Below, piece after piece: positions 26,294-34,112 of a stretch of DNA of 64,000 bases (position 1 is the stretch's first letter; each line of letters starts with the position of its first letter). The stretch is from positions 682,001 to 746,000 of the forward strand of contig JAUXVD010000008.1 in assembly GCA_030684575.1 (NCBI GenBank), in the 5' to 3' direction. Source of the stretch: Nitrospirota bacterium. Lineage in GTDB: Bacteria; Nitrospirota; Nitrospiria; Nitrospirales; Nitrospiraceae. The notes under the pieces were generated by a model. It was not told the origin of the DNA. It saw nothing but the letters and a program-made list of their open reading frames with translations, and ran no database searches. Made by a program: the position numbers and the translations under genes.

Positions 26294-27250
26294 ATGCCGG
26301 CCACTATGACGTTAACTGAACTTCTTCGAGAGACAACCGTGACGTTCGTACTCATGACCCTCATGCTCGTCGCAAGTGTGCCCATGCTGAGGCCTGCAGC
26401 GGCGTACGATGTGGTTGATGTCCAGCATGGAGGGACGATTCACGGCACGATCGGGCTCGATGGCCCATTGCCGGAGCCGAAAGGCTTTAACCTGATCACG
26501 TTTCCAGATCCTGTCTATTGTGGCCGTATCTCGAACGGCTCAGGGTGGAGGCTGCTCCACGACTTTGTCGTGAGCCCTCAAGGGGGACTGCAAGACGCCA
26601 TCGTCTTGCTCGAAGGGGTTCAAGCCGGGAAGCCGTTTGAAACCTCCGTGCCCTTGATCGAAGCGCGTGATTGCAAGTTCCAACCCTTCATGACGATTGT
26701 GCGAAACGGGCATGCCGTCGAAGTGATCAACATGGATCCCGTGATGCACGACATTCAAGGTTATGAAACGTCGATCGAGTCAGGCGCGCGTACGTTGTTC
26801 AATACGCCGCTAGTGATGAATCAGCAGCATCACCGTGGCGACATCCATGCGACCCACAATCATGCACCGGGAAAGTCTCTGGTTGGTCCGGTGTATCTGA
26901 ATAAAGGGCGTCGGACGTTCTACATGCAGTGCGGCTTCCATGCCTACATGGAAAGTTGGGCGATGGCGGTCAATAACCCCTACTATGCGTTGACCGACTC
27001 GTCCGGAAAGTTTTCGATTGAGCATATTCCTCCGGGCACCTATCAGTTGGTCGTATGGCATCCGCAGACCGGCCCTGGTGTCACCAAGACGGTCACGATC
27101 CACACTGACGGTGTATTGGTCGAACGTCTTTCTCTCCTCGCTCCAAAGGGGAATCGCTCCGCGTTCAAAGTGATAGACAATCCCCGTTTCGGCCCAGACA
27201 CGCTGGGGTATTCCGTCGACATCCAGCCACTCGTCGAGCATCAGCACTAA
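26294..27250 (+). CDS. Cupredoxin-like periplasmic protein with carboxypeptidase-regulatory-like end (paralogue 1)
   Basis: A 318-residue exported protein; the hydrophobic leader ends PMLRPAAA before YDVVDV. Likely type 1 copper ligands: a His in DPVMHDIQGYE and the triad Cys213, His216, Met219 in MQCGFHAYMESW (C-x2-H-x2-M). Many extra His residues (MNQQHHRGDIHATHNHAPG) may bind metal. The C-terminus (SGKFSIEHIPPGTYQLVVWHPQTG) is a beta-sandwich like carboxypeptidase regulatory domains. The same order occurs in the gene at 29625-30419. The start is uncertain: ATG 26294, ATG 26306 or GTG 26339, the last giving the most compact signal peptide. It follows the giant copper oxidase, so a copper redox partner is a reasonable inference. 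Confidence 0.75.
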   Translation: MPATMTLTELLRETTVTFVLMTLMLVASVPMLRPAAAYDVVDVQHGGTIHGTIGLDGPLPEPKGFNLITFPDPVYCGRISNGSGWRLLHDFVVSPQGGLQDAIVLLEGVQAGKPFETSVPLIEARDCKFQPFMTIVRNGHAVEVINMDPVMHDIQGYETSIESGARTLFNTPLVMNQQHHRGDIHATHNHAPGKSLVGPVYLNKGRRTFYMQCGFHAYMESWAMAVNNPYYALTDSSGKFSIEHIPPGTYQLVVWHPQTGPGVTKTVTIHTDGVLVERLSLLAPKGNRSAFKVIDNPRFGPDTLGYSVDIQPLVEHQH

Positions 27251-27376
27251 CAAGATGCTGAAACAGTCCGCCAGCATCGTTCTCGACTCGGCGGTCTCCT
27301 CAACAGAGACCCGATGGTACACCTCCGGTTTCGATTCGCCTGCGGCCTTGCTGGACAGACCTTTTAAGCATCCTGT
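27251..27376 (+). repeat. Palindromic dispersed repeat A, diverged copy
   Basis: Left end AAGATGCTGAAACAGTCCGC, right end GCGGCCTTGCTGGACAGACC and TTTTAAGCATCCTGTG. It begins directly behind the stop codon at 27250 and keeps the inner TGCGGCCTTGCTGGAC block of the 15163 copy. An open frame runs through it into the next gene, but this is repeat sequence rather than protein. Confidence 0.78.
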
Positions 27377-28016
27377 GAGAGTTAGGCTAAGGGATAAGCC
27401 TTGGAGGTGGGGACTGTGCCTCTTGCTGGCTTTCTGTCTGGGGCAGGCGAGCTTGCCTTGTCATGTCTTGGCAGATGATGCGGCTACTCCATTGGTGGAG
27501 TTCTCCGGTTTATTGGTCAAGAAGATCAAGGGGAAGCAATTTCAGGCGCAAGTGTTTGCGAAGGGCGACCGGTTGCGGCTGGAGTACAAGTATGCGATTC
27601 GAACCGAACGTGGGTATGCGGCGATCGAAATCATCCGGCTGGATAAATCTGAGACCTGGTATCTGCTGGCCCAACAGAAGGAATTTCTGGTGACAGGGCT
27701 GGACCCTGAAGATCTGCTTCCGGTCAGTCAGGCTTTACCGGGGGAGCAGGAGCGAATGCTGGTCGGTGACGCGACGGCCGCCGGGCGCACCGCGAAGCTG
27801 TTCGAAGTTCAAACCGACCATCATGGCCGAGTTGAGCGGTTCTACGAATGGGTCGATGTAGAAACAGGCGTGGTCTTGAAGCTCGTCAGTCGGGATCGGG
27901 AATGGTCGTTTGAGTATGAACGGTTTAGACTGTCCCCTCAACCGGCCTATTATTTTGACGAGCCACAGGGATATAAAAAGCGCATGGCGGCTACTGCGCC
28001 GCAAGGACGGGGGTAA
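27375..28016 (+). CDS. Exported protein of unknown function (outer-membrane lipoprotein-sorting-like)
   Basis: A 213-residue exported protein. GTG 27375 is chosen because the open frame before it is repeat A; with this start the N-terminus RVRLRDKPWRWGLCLLLAFCLGQASLPCHVLA is a good signal peptide. TTG 27423 behind GGAGGTGG (27403-27410) is an alternative. The mature part is mostly beta strands (LVEFSGLLVKKIKGKQFQAQVFAKGDRLRLEYKY, ETWYLLAQQKEFLVTG, GVVLKLVSRDREWSFEYERF), in the style of LolA/LolB-like lipid-binding half-barrels. It is eight bases from the HEAT-repeat gene and probably in one operon with it. Confidence 0.65.
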   Translation: MRVRLRDKPWRWGLCLLLAFCLGQASLPCHVLADDAATPLVEFSGLLVKKIKGKQFQAQVFAKGDRLRLEYKYAIRTERGYAAIEIIRLDKSETWYLLAQQKEFLVTGLDPEDLLPVSQALPGEQERMLVGDATAAGRTAKLFEVQTDHHGRVERFYEWVDVETGVVLKLVSRDREWSFEYERFRLSPQPAYYFDEPQGYKKRMAATAPQGRG

Positions 28017-28023
28017 CGAGACG

Positions 28024-29409
28024 ATGGGGGAATGGAATGGGAGCAGGCGGTCGGGTCATTGGTATCTGTTCACCGCGGCGATGGTTGCCTGGTTGACGCT
28101 GTGGAGTGGCGTCGAGCAATCGATGTCGGCGGCCGGAACGTCATCGGTGCCCAAGGAAGCGCAAGAGGCCTACGACAAGAAACAGTATGGACAGGTGATT
28201 GATCTGTTGGCCAAGTTGGAGAAGGAGCAGGCGCTCAGTTCGGACGTCCGCCGGCTGAGGATTCACTCCTTTCTTAAACTGGCGAATCCCAAGGACGCGC
28301 TCGGTGAGTACGACAAGTTGGAGCTCGCGCTCAAGCACGATGAGATCCCTCTTCTCCGAGAGGTGGCGCTGGGGTTCATCGTGGTGATGGTCAAAGACAT
28401 GCGCGATCAGATGCGCGGGGCTGCATATACCGCACTGAAAGAGGTGGATTCTGACGAGGTCGTCCCGTATTTTGAAGATGGGCTCAGCGACGGTTCTGGA
28501 CCGGTCAGGGTTCTTGCCGTCGAGGGGCTTGGGCGATCCGAGGCCGGCAGGAAATCGACGAAATTGCGCGCGGCGATCGAGGATCAAGCAGGATTGGTGA
28601 AGGCGCGCGTGGTGAAAATACTCGGTCGAACGGGAGATCCAGGCGTCATGCCGCTCGTCGAATCGGCGACCAAGGATGAGCTCAGCACGGTTCGTATTGC
28701 AGCCTATGCGGCCTTGATCAGGCTCGGCAAGAAAGAAGCCTGGACTCAATTGCATCAGGCCGCAGAGTCGCTGAATCCTGAGGATCGAGCTGACGCGATT
28801 CGCACGATCGCCGACTTGAACGACCAGCGCGGCGTCCCGATCATGATCGAGTCGTTGACGTATAAACAGCCCTCCGTTCGCGGTGCGGCGGCCAGGGGGC
28901 TTGGGCATCTCGGACGAAAAGAGGTGCGGGGGAAGATTGAACTGCTTCTGAAGGACCCTATCCCGGGCGTGCGCGAATCGGCGGTGGGGGGATTGGCGGA
29001 TCTGGGAGGGACTGAATCAGTGCCGGCACTCACGCAGGCGCTCGGTGACGGCAGCTTTACCGTTCGTGCCTCAGCGATTGCCGGGTTGCTCCAACTCGGC
29101 CAGCCCTATTCGACCGTGGCACCTACCGTACTATCGATGGCCCAACAGAACGATACGGCTATGCGCGCTTCTGCGGCCTATGCCCTTGGGAAAGCGACCA
29201 AGGCCAATGCTCCAGGGGCGATCGCGCTGTTAACCAGTTTGACGGCTGATCCGCTTCCCGGTCCGAAGATTGTGGCGCTTCGATCGCTCGGGCATGTGGG
29301 GGACCGAGAGCTGGTTCCCCTCATGAAAGAATTACTGCATGACACAAACGATGCCGTGCGAGCCACTGCGGCGGGAGCACTGCTACACCTCCTGCAACAA
29401 AAGAAATAG
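28024..29409 (+). CDS. Exported HEAT-repeat protein
   Basis: A 461-residue protein with an N-terminal hydrophobic leader (WYLFTAAMVAWLTLWSG, then SAAGTSS). After a helical TPR-like start (AQEAYDKKQYGQVIDLLAKLEKE) comes a series of about nine HEAT/PBS-lyase-type repeats with the recurrent pattern VR..A..GLG.LG....VP.L...L.D (for example SVRGAAARGLGHLGRKEVRGKIELLLKD and DAVRATAAGALLHLLQQ). Such solenoids act as protein-binding scaffolds. It follows the preceding gene by eight bases. Partner unknown; the genomic setting points to the periplasmic copper-protein block. Confidence 0.85.
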   Translation: MGEWNGSRRSGHWYLFTAAMVAWLTLWSGVEQSMSAAGTSSVPKEAQEAYDKKQYGQVIDLLAKLEKEQALSSDVRRLRIHSFLKLANPKDALGEYDKLELALKHDEIPLLREVALGFIVVMVKDMRDQMRGAAYTALKEVDSDEVVPYFEDGLSDGSGPVRVLAVEGLGRSEAGRKSTKLRAAIEDQAGLVKARVVKILGRTGDPGVMPLVESATKDELSTVRIAAYAALIRLGKKEAWTQLHQAAESLNPEDRADAIRTIADLNDQRGVPIMIESLTYKQPSVRGAAARGLGHLGRKEVRGKIELLLKDPIPGVRESAVGGLADLGGTESVPALTQALGDGSFTVRASAIAGLLQLGQPYSTVAPTVLSMAQQNDTAMRASAAYALGKATKANAPGAIALLTSLTADPLPGPKIVALRSLGHVGDRELVPLMKELLHDTNDAVRATAAGALLHLLQQKK

Positions 29410-29436
29410 GCATCTGTCTTGCCCTCTTGCTTAAGA

Positions 29437-29466
29437 TTGACAGGGTGGGGTAGAGTTTTGTATACA
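29437..29466 (+). promoter_or_regulatory. Sigma-70-type promoter for the second cupredoxin-like gene
   Basis: A perfect TTGACA at 29437-29442, an 18-base spacer and TATACA at 29461-29466. The leader to the start codon would be about 150 bases and contains GTTCCC/GGGAAC arms near 29535 and 29571. Confidence 0.55.
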
Positions 29467-29624
29467 GACTCGATCAGCGACTAGCCCCGCCAACGCGAAT
29501 CAAAATTGCGATCGAGTCACCAGAGCGGAATGCGTTCCCGTTTCCCCTCATGGCCGGTGGTAGGAGTTAAGGGAACGAGAGCATCAACGAAGCAGTTATT
29601 TGTCCATCACAAGGAGGCAGTCAG

Positions 29625-30419
29625 ATGAAGAATGCGTTATCAGTTGTATTAGGTGTGGCAGCCGTCGCGCTTGTCGCGTCGCCTCTCACCTCGTTTGCGG
29701 GCGGAACCATTGCCGGCAAAGTGACCTTTGCGGGCAAGTCTGAACAAAGCGAATTTTCCTTCGCGAAGTTTCCCAACCCCAAGTTTTGCGTGAAGAATCC
29801 CAACAAGTCGTTGATGGATGGGGACAAGCGTTTCCTCAAGAAGATTGAAGTGGGTAAGGATGGCGGTCTCAAGGGCGCCGTCGTTGCCGTTGTCGATATC
29901 GAAGACAAAGCCTTCATCGATGCCTATGCCGGCACTGAAGTCGTGGCGGAGTTCTGCGAGTTCCTCCCGTTCACCGGTGTGGTGGTGAACAATAAGTCTT
30001 TCAAGGTTGAGAACCATGACGCCGATGCCGATGACCCAAAGTCGGTTGCAGGCGTGTTGCACAATCCGCATAGCTTTGTCGTGAAGGGTACGAGCTCGGC
30101 CACCGGATTCAACATTGCGTTGGCCAAAAAGGGCGACAAGCTCGATAAGCCAGTGGTGTTCCGCGGTGGTGCAGAGAAGGACGGTTACTATCGTTTACAG
30201 TGCGACCAGCATGAGTTCATGCAGGGCTTCTTCCTCCCGGTGTCGAACGCGCATTTTACCGTGGTGAAGGAAGACGGTTCATTCGAGCTGAAGGATGTGC
30301 CGGCCGGGAAGCACAAGATTGTCGCCTGGCATCCGTTTGCCGCCAAGGGCAAGAAGATTGAATTTGACGTGGACGTGACCGAGGGCGGAACTGCCACAGT
30401 CAAGGCTGAAATCAAGTAA
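29625..30419 (+). CDS. Cupredoxin-like periplasmic protein (paralogue 2)
   Basis: A 264-residue exported protein with a clean signal peptide (VLGVAAVALVASPLTSFA then GGTIAG). Likely copper ligands are His146 (GVLHNPHSF) and the group Cys193, His196, Met199 in LQCDQHEFMQGFF, the same C-x2-H-x2-M spacing as the protein at 26294. The end (DGSFELKDVPAGKHKIVAWHPFAAKGKKIEFDVDV) is the same carboxypeptidase-regulatory-like beta domain. Ribosome site AAGGAGG is at 29611-29617; its own promoter and terminator make it a separate unit. An abundant electron carrier or copper-binding protein would fit, but no function is proven. Confidence 0.8.
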   Translation: MKNALSVVLGVAAVALVASPLTSFAGGTIAGKVTFAGKSEQSEFSFAKFPNPKFCVKNPNKSLMDGDKRFLKKIEVGKDGGLKGAVVAVVDIEDKAFIDAYAGTEVVAEFCEFLPFTGVVVNNKSFKVENHDADADDPKSVAGVLHNPHSFVVKGTSSATGFNIALAKKGDKLDKPVVFRGGAEKDGYYRLQCDQHEFMQGFFLPVSNAHFTVVKEDGSFELKDVPAGKHKIVAWHPFAAKGKKIEFDVDVTEGGTATVKAEIK

Positions 30420-30454
30420 GCCAGCGTTGTGTCTTCGCGGGGTCACCCGCAATC

Positions 30455-30490
30455 AAAGGGCAGCGGAGCAATCCGCTGCCCTTTGTGTTT
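30455..30490 (+). terminator. Intrinsic terminator
   Basis: AAAGGGCAGCGGA (30455-30467), loop GCAA, TCCGCTGCCCTTT (30472-30484), then GTGTTT. It ends the cupredoxin-like gene just before the transposon. Confidence 0.85.
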
Positions 30491-30503
30491 GTGCAGCGTA
30501 CTG

Positions 30504-30512
30504 CGTCCGGTC
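30504..30512. repeat. Target-site duplication, left copy
   Basis: CGTCCGGTC, identical to 34113-34121 on the other side of the transposon. Confidence 0.85.
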
Positions 30513-30531
30513 GGTAGTGGGTCAGTTTGAA
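30513..30531 (+). repeat. Terminal inverted repeat, left
   Basis: GGTAGTGGGTCAGTTTGAA; exact complement of 34094-34112. The flanking inner bases are unrelated, so the repeat is 19 bp long. Confidence 0.9.
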
Positions 30532-30612
30532 TGAGGTACTGGTAAAGTTTTTAGATGATGCGCGGGACGGAATTAGCCTGCGACAAGGGAAAGACAGAAG
30601 CTCTGGCAAACG

Positions 30613-31107
30613 TTATTCTACTACCACGTCTTTGAGCGCATGCTTGTTAACTATATACCTTGCCAGCCTGACCACTACAGGCAAGAGTATTACCAGGAAA
30701 GACAGAAGCGAGAAAATGAAGTAAACTCGTTCAGATAAAATTGCGGCCGGCAAATAGTCAGAAAATGAATTGAGGATCGAGATGCCGAGTAATGCAAAAA
30801 TCCCGAAGCCTATACAGAAATAGGGAGACCACTGCAGCAACCACTTTAGAACCTTAATGCACAATGTGTAGAACCAAGAGCGAGCGGCTATCAATACGCA
30901 AATCCACCGCCCCATAGCTCTATCAAAACCCAATTTTGCCTTGGCGCGATCGTCATCTCTGGTGATGCGAAGGTTTTTTTCTGCAATAAGGAGTGCAGAC
31001 TTAAGACTTGATCTGATTTTTACAAGATCAGTCAGCCAAAGCAGCCCGGTTGCAATGCCTAACTCACTAAATGTAGCAATTGCATGAGCGATGTGAGATT
31101 CGCTCAT
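30613..31107 (-). CDS. Membrane protein, passenger gene of the transposon
   Basis: A 164-residue protein with two strong C-terminal membrane helices (YFCIGFGIFALLGISILNSF and VYFIFSLLSFLVILLPVVVRLA), possibly one or two weaker ones earlier (ATFSELGIATGLLWL; ICVLIAARSWFYTLCI), and a basic middle segment (KNLRITRDDDRAKAKLGFDRAMGR). I do not recognise a family. Its start overlaps the stop of the upstream gene by four bases, so the two are translated together. A soluble-protein plus membrane-protein pair on a mobile element could be a defence or addiction module; this is inference. Confidence 0.7.
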   Translation of the reverse strand: MSESHIAHAIATFSELGIATGLLWLTDLVKIRSSLKSALLIAEKNLRITRDDDRAKAKLGFDRAMGRWICVLIAARSWFYTLCIKVLKWLLQWSPYFCIGFGIFALLGISILNSFSDYLPAAILSERVYFIFSLLSFLVILLPVVVRLARYIVNKHALKDVVVE

Positions 31108-31601
31108 TGAGCTGCACTGGCCCAGAGATGCTCGAATCTGGAGCGTAGTTTTTGGACGGCTTCCGGTTCGTTGAAATTAGCCACTGCCTTGGCCTTTTCA
31201 TGATCCATTTCAAGCCTGAAGGAATCTTTGGCAGTAAAGAAATGAGCGCCATCTGCAATATCCAAAATGCGAATTTTCATTCGACTTGAGAGATCTTCTG
31301 GCAGTTCTGCCCGTCCGCTCGCATCATCCAATATGACACGGATATTTTGACTCTTGCAGTTCCTTAATGCGTCGGCATAACAGAACATAGGAAGAGATTT
31401 GCTGTAAATGCTGACTTCGTCGGCCTCTTCGGCACGCCCAATCATCAAATCCGCAAGCAACTTTGCGTGCTCCGGAGAGTCATTCAAGAACCTCTCATTC
31501 CTGTGCTCGTCGGCCATCTTGATTACAGCTTCTCGATACTCAGGTGTCACCTTGGATTCAGGCGTGACCTTGGGTGGCGATTGAGTGGCTAGTTGGCTCA
31601 T
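31104..31601 (-). CDS. Soluble protein with PLD-like fold pattern, passenger gene
   Basis: About 165 residues from ATG 31601, chosen because GGGAG lies just upstream (the frame begins at ATG 31619). After a proline-rich start with a small internal duplication (PKVTPESKVTPE) comes a alpha/beta domain: AEEADEVSIYSKSLPMFCYADALRNCKSQNIRVILDD, then MKIRILDIADGAHFFTAKDSFRLEMDHEKAKAVANFNEPEAVQKLRSRFEHLW. The order resembles phospholipase-D-like HKD domains, but a full HxKxxxxD motif is not present, so it may be catalytically dead or a distinct family. It overlaps the membrane-protein gene by four bases. Confidence 0.7.
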   Translation of the reverse strand: MSQLATQSPPKVTPESKVTPEYREAVIKMADEHRNERFLNDSPEHAKLLADLMIGRAEEADEVSIYSKSLPMFCYADALRNCKSQNIRVILDDASGRAELPEDLSSRMKIRILDIADGAHFFTAKDSFRLEMDHEKAKAVANFNEPEAVQKLRSRFEHLWASAAQ

Positions 31602-31825
31602 ATGCATCTCCCGTTGCATTTATTTATAGAACGCAGAGTTACGACCACCTTGGGCCTTGGGGCGCACATTATAACTACCGATACTTTCCTATATCAATAG
31701 GGTCTAAGCCAATCCTATTCCTATGATTATATCTGTCAAGGAACACCGATAAATAGATAACACCCATTCGTGCAATACCAACCTGGGATGCCCCCTAGGG
31801 CAAGGTATCTTAGGTGAGGTGATTC

Positions 31826-32653
31826 CTAATCTATCAATCCCGCAATCTCCCCTAAGTCCCACACATGATCGGCCACTCCTGCCTCCATGGCTGGCGTCAC
31901 CCGTAGCGACTGATGAATCCTGGCGAAGTTGTAGTGCATGAAGTGTAGGGCCACGGCATGGGCCTGATTCTCGATCTTCTTGCTGAACGCATTGGTTAGC
32001 CGCGTCATCCGACGCATGCTCATCCTCATCGTAAGGTTCTGCCGTTCCACGAAGCTCGTTGAGGCCTGCCTCAGATCTGGGTTGCCCGTTACCTTGATCT
32101 TCCGCGTTCCACAGCACTCAGCAGGGCTGTACCGTGTCGTTCCCTTGTTCGGTGGAGCATTGTAAATCTTATCGAGCATGGCGTAATCCACTTCCCCGCC
32201 AAAGGCCCGTTCTACGGCAGTCAGATAGGCCCTGTGACCATCAGTTGTAAGCTGCACTCGATTGGCGAGTCGGCTGGCGAGATCGTCAATGAACTTCCTG
32301 GCATATGCCGCGCTCCGATCTCCAACCAGGAACGACACTATGAGCTTGCTGTCTGCGTCGATAGCCGTCCAGGTCCAGACATCGCCAAATCCAAGTTTTC
32401 CCTTCATTTCTTCAGGAACGTTCTTCTCTTTCGCATAGCAGAAGCTCCAAATCTCATCGCATTGAATCTGCTTGCAGGGGAGATTCCGAAGTGTCCGATC
32501 CTGATAGGAAGCACAGGCCTTGCCGAGATCAGCCAATAGCTTCAGCACAGTGCCTTTCGCTGCGCCAGTCATGCGACACGTAGCGCGGATGCTGTTGCCC
32601 TCAACCAGTGCGGCGATGATCTGAACTCGTTTGGCCTGCGTCAGCTTGTTCAT
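31826..32653 (-). CDS. IS1-family DDE transposase
   Basis: A 275-residue single-frame transposase. The N-terminus (KRVQIIAALVEGNSIRATCRMTGAAKGTVLKLLADLG) is a helix-turn-helix, followed by an IS1-type RNase-H fold: CDEIWSFCYAKEKN with the first Asp, LTTDGHRAYL with the second, and STSFVERQNLTMRM with the Glu. Many such single-ORF IS1 relatives are known in Nitrospira and cyanobacteria. The frame is intact. It lies in the middle of the 3600-bp element and is divergent from the P63C gene. I looked for separate short terminal repeats directly around it and saw none convincing. Confidence 0.9.
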   Translation of the reverse strand: MNKLTQAKRVQIIAALVEGNSIRATCRMTGAAKGTVLKLLADLGKACASYQDRTLRNLPCKQIQCDEIWSFCYAKEKNVPEEMKGKLGFGDVWTWTAIDADSKLIVSFLVGDRSAAYARKFIDDLASRLANRVQLTTDGHRAYLTAVERAFGGEVDYAMLDKIYNAPPNKGTTRYSPAECCGTRKIKVTGNPDLRQASTSFVERQNLTMRMSMRRMTRLTNAFSKKIENQAHAVALHFMHYNFARIHQSLRVTPAMEAGVADHVWDLGEIAGLID

Positions 32654-32705
32654 GGCTTCCTCCGTGGTGACAGAGGGATTATGCTTGAGCGGTCAAGATA
32701 AGTCA

Positions 32706-32794
32706 ATATGCAAGGAGAAATAATAAATATGCTTGCATATCTATTACGGTTTGCGTATTCTAAATGCAAGCTGAAAATAAGGAGGTGCTTGCAT
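32706..32794. promoter_or_regulatory. Promoter with repeated ATGCAAGC half-sites before the P63C gene
   Basis: Half-sites ATGCAAG/CTTGCAT occur at 32706-32714, 32727-32740 (ATATGCTTGCATAT), 32763-32771 and 32786-32794, the last overlapping the start codon. TTGCAT at 32733-32738 and TATTCT at 32756-32761 are 17 bases apart and could be the -35 and -10 boxes. The layout suggests an autoregulatory operator. Confidence 0.45.
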
Positions 32795-33809
32795 GGAAAA
32801 TGAGATGTCTAGCAGTAAGGCCAAGGGCGGGTTTGCGCGGGCAAATAAGCTTTCATCGGAAAGGCGCAAGGAAATAGCTACCAATGCGGCGTTTGCTCGA
32901 TATAGCAAGCCTTTAATGAAAGCCACTCATACCGGCGCAATAAAAATATCTGGGATAGAAATCCCTTGTTATGTTCTTGAAGATGGGACGCGGGTTATAT
33001 CCTATCGTGGGATGAACAAGGCATTTGGCATGACCGAGGGCGGCGCGCAGAAATTGCCACGATTTTTAAGCCACAAGGTCCTAGAGCCGTATATTTCCAA
33101 GGACTTAGCGGCGCGCATAACTGAGCCTATAAGGGTTAACCCGCCGCACGGAGGAAACCCCGCAAGCGGACTCCCGGCAACGGTATTGGCTGATGTCTGT
33201 GATGTCTGGTTGCGCGCTCGTGAATCTGGCGCACTCTCTTCTATGAAGCACATCCAAACAGCACAAATAGCAGAAATCCTAACCAGAGGATTTGCTCATA
33301 TCGGTATTATCGCATTAGTTGACGAGGTTACTGGTTACCAGGGTGTGCGTCCAAAAGACGCTTTGCAAGAATATCTGCAACTTCTAATTCGGAAAGAATT
33401 AGCTGCTTGGGCAAAAAAATTCCCAGATGAGTTTTACGAGAATATTTACAAGCTAAAAGGGTGGATTTGGCCTGGGATGGGTAAAAACCGATTCAGCGTT
33501 GTTGCACACTATACGAATGATTTGGTTTACCGGAGAATTGGCCCAGGATTGCTTCAAGAGCTACAAGAAAAGAGTCCAAGGAACGCCAAGGGCCAAAGAA
33601 CGAATAAGCTGCATCAATGGCTTACGGAGGATGTTGGAAATCCAATGCTTGCCCAGCACATTCACTCATTGATCATGTTTCAGCGCCTTGCAATATCCAA
33701 CGGACATGGATGGAATAAATTTGTAAAAATGGTTGATAAGGTCTTGCCAAAAAAGGGTGATACCATGGAATTGCCACTTAATTATTCTAGCGATCCCACC
33801 GCGCCTTAG
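32793..33809 (+). CDS. P63C-domain protein (phage/mobile-element family)
   Basis: A 338-residue protein with AAGGAGG at 32780-32786. From about residue 50 it matches the P63C domain family known from phages and mobile elements: ISGIEIPCYVLEDGTRVISYRGMNKAFG, VLADVCDVWLRARESG, IALVDEVTGYQ, LRKELAAWAKKFPDEFYENIYKL and KGWIWPGMGKNR. The N-terminal 30 residues (KGGFARANKLSSERRKEIATNAAFARY) are not part of that domain and share a pattern with the small protein encoded at 33787-34062. Role unknown; DNA-related regulation is often assumed for the family. Its 3' end overlaps the converging gene by 23 bases. Confidence 0.85.
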   Translation: MENEMSSSKAKGGFARANKLSSERRKEIATNAAFARYSKPLMKATHTGAIKISGIEIPCYVLEDGTRVISYRGMNKAFGMTEGGAQKLPRFLSHKVLEPYISKDLAARITEPIRVNPPHGGNPASGLPATVLADVCDVWLRARESGALSSMKHIQTAQIAEILTRGFAHIGIIALVDEVTGYQGVRPKDALQEYLQLLIRKELAAWAKKFPDEFYENIYKLKGWIWPGMGKNRFSVVAHYTNDLVYRRIGPGLLQELQEKSPRNAKGQRTNKLHQWLTEDVGNPMLAQHIHSLIMFQRLAISNGHGWNKFVKMVDKVLPKKGDTMELPLNYSSDPTAP

Positions 33810-34062
33810 CAGCCTTCTGAGCGATTTGGGCTCGTCGCATGACGGACAGCTTGGCGGCCCTAGCCTTCCCACCCTTCAGCCCTCCTAGGCGGCCTAGAGC
33901 GACAGCAGCAGGGTTCTTCTCTGGCTGGATAGGCTTCTTCTTGGCGGGTTTCTCATTATGAGAAATATCGGCTGGCTGACCGGTTAACGCTTGCAGGATT
34001 TCAAAAGCATTGACGTTCACATCTTTGGGAGGCGTCTTCTTTTTCATGCCTCCATCATACAT
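33787..34062 (-). CDS. Small basic protein with KGG-ARA-KLS motif
   Basis: A 91-residue Lys/Ala-rich protein. The C-terminal half (LGGLKGGKARAAKLSVMRRAQIAQKAAKARW) matches the N-terminal segment of the P63C protein position by position: KGG-ARA-KLS--RR--IA--AA-AR plus an aromatic residue. Such segments are seen in histone-like or KGG-type short proteins and may bind nucleic acid. ATG 34062 is used; ATG 34047 is an alternative but its GGAGG is only one base away. It sits beside the right transposon end and converges on the P63C gene. Confidence 0.7.
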   Translation of the reverse strand: MYDGGMKKKTPPKDVNVNAFEILQALTGQPADISHNEKPAKKKPIQPEKNPAAVALGRLGGLKGGKARAAKLSVMRRAQIAQKAAKARWDR

Positions 34063-34093
34063 GACCGCTTAAGCACAGGCAAGATTAGGTTAT

Positions 34094-34112
34094 TTCAAAC
34101 TGACCCACTACC
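34094..34112 (-). repeat. Terminal inverted repeat, right
   Basis: TTCAAACTGACCCACTACC, exact complement of 30513-30531; directly followed by the right target-site copy. Confidence 0.9.

Larger units (their letters stand above)
30513..34112. mobile_element. 3600-bp passenger-carrying transposon with IS1-type transposase
   Basis: Ends are perfect 19-bp inverted repeats: GGTAGTGGGTCAGTTTGAA at 30513-30531 and its complement at 34094-34112. Directly outside is the 9-bp direct repeat CGTCCGGTC at 30504-30512 and 34113-34121, a target-site duplication of the size typical for IS1-family transposition. Inside are a DDE transposase (31826-32653), a two-gene module (30613-31601), a P63C-domain gene (32793-33809) and a small basic protein (33787-34062). 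The base composition is more AT-rich than the flanks. The intact ends, duplication and open transposase frame suggest a fairly recent insertion. Confidence 0.88.

Noticed and set aside
31700-32700. A stand-alone IS1 element of about 1 kb around the transposase
   Set aside because: Only weak similarity (TATCTT...TCC) exists between the near flanks, while the 3600-bp element has perfect ends and a target duplication.
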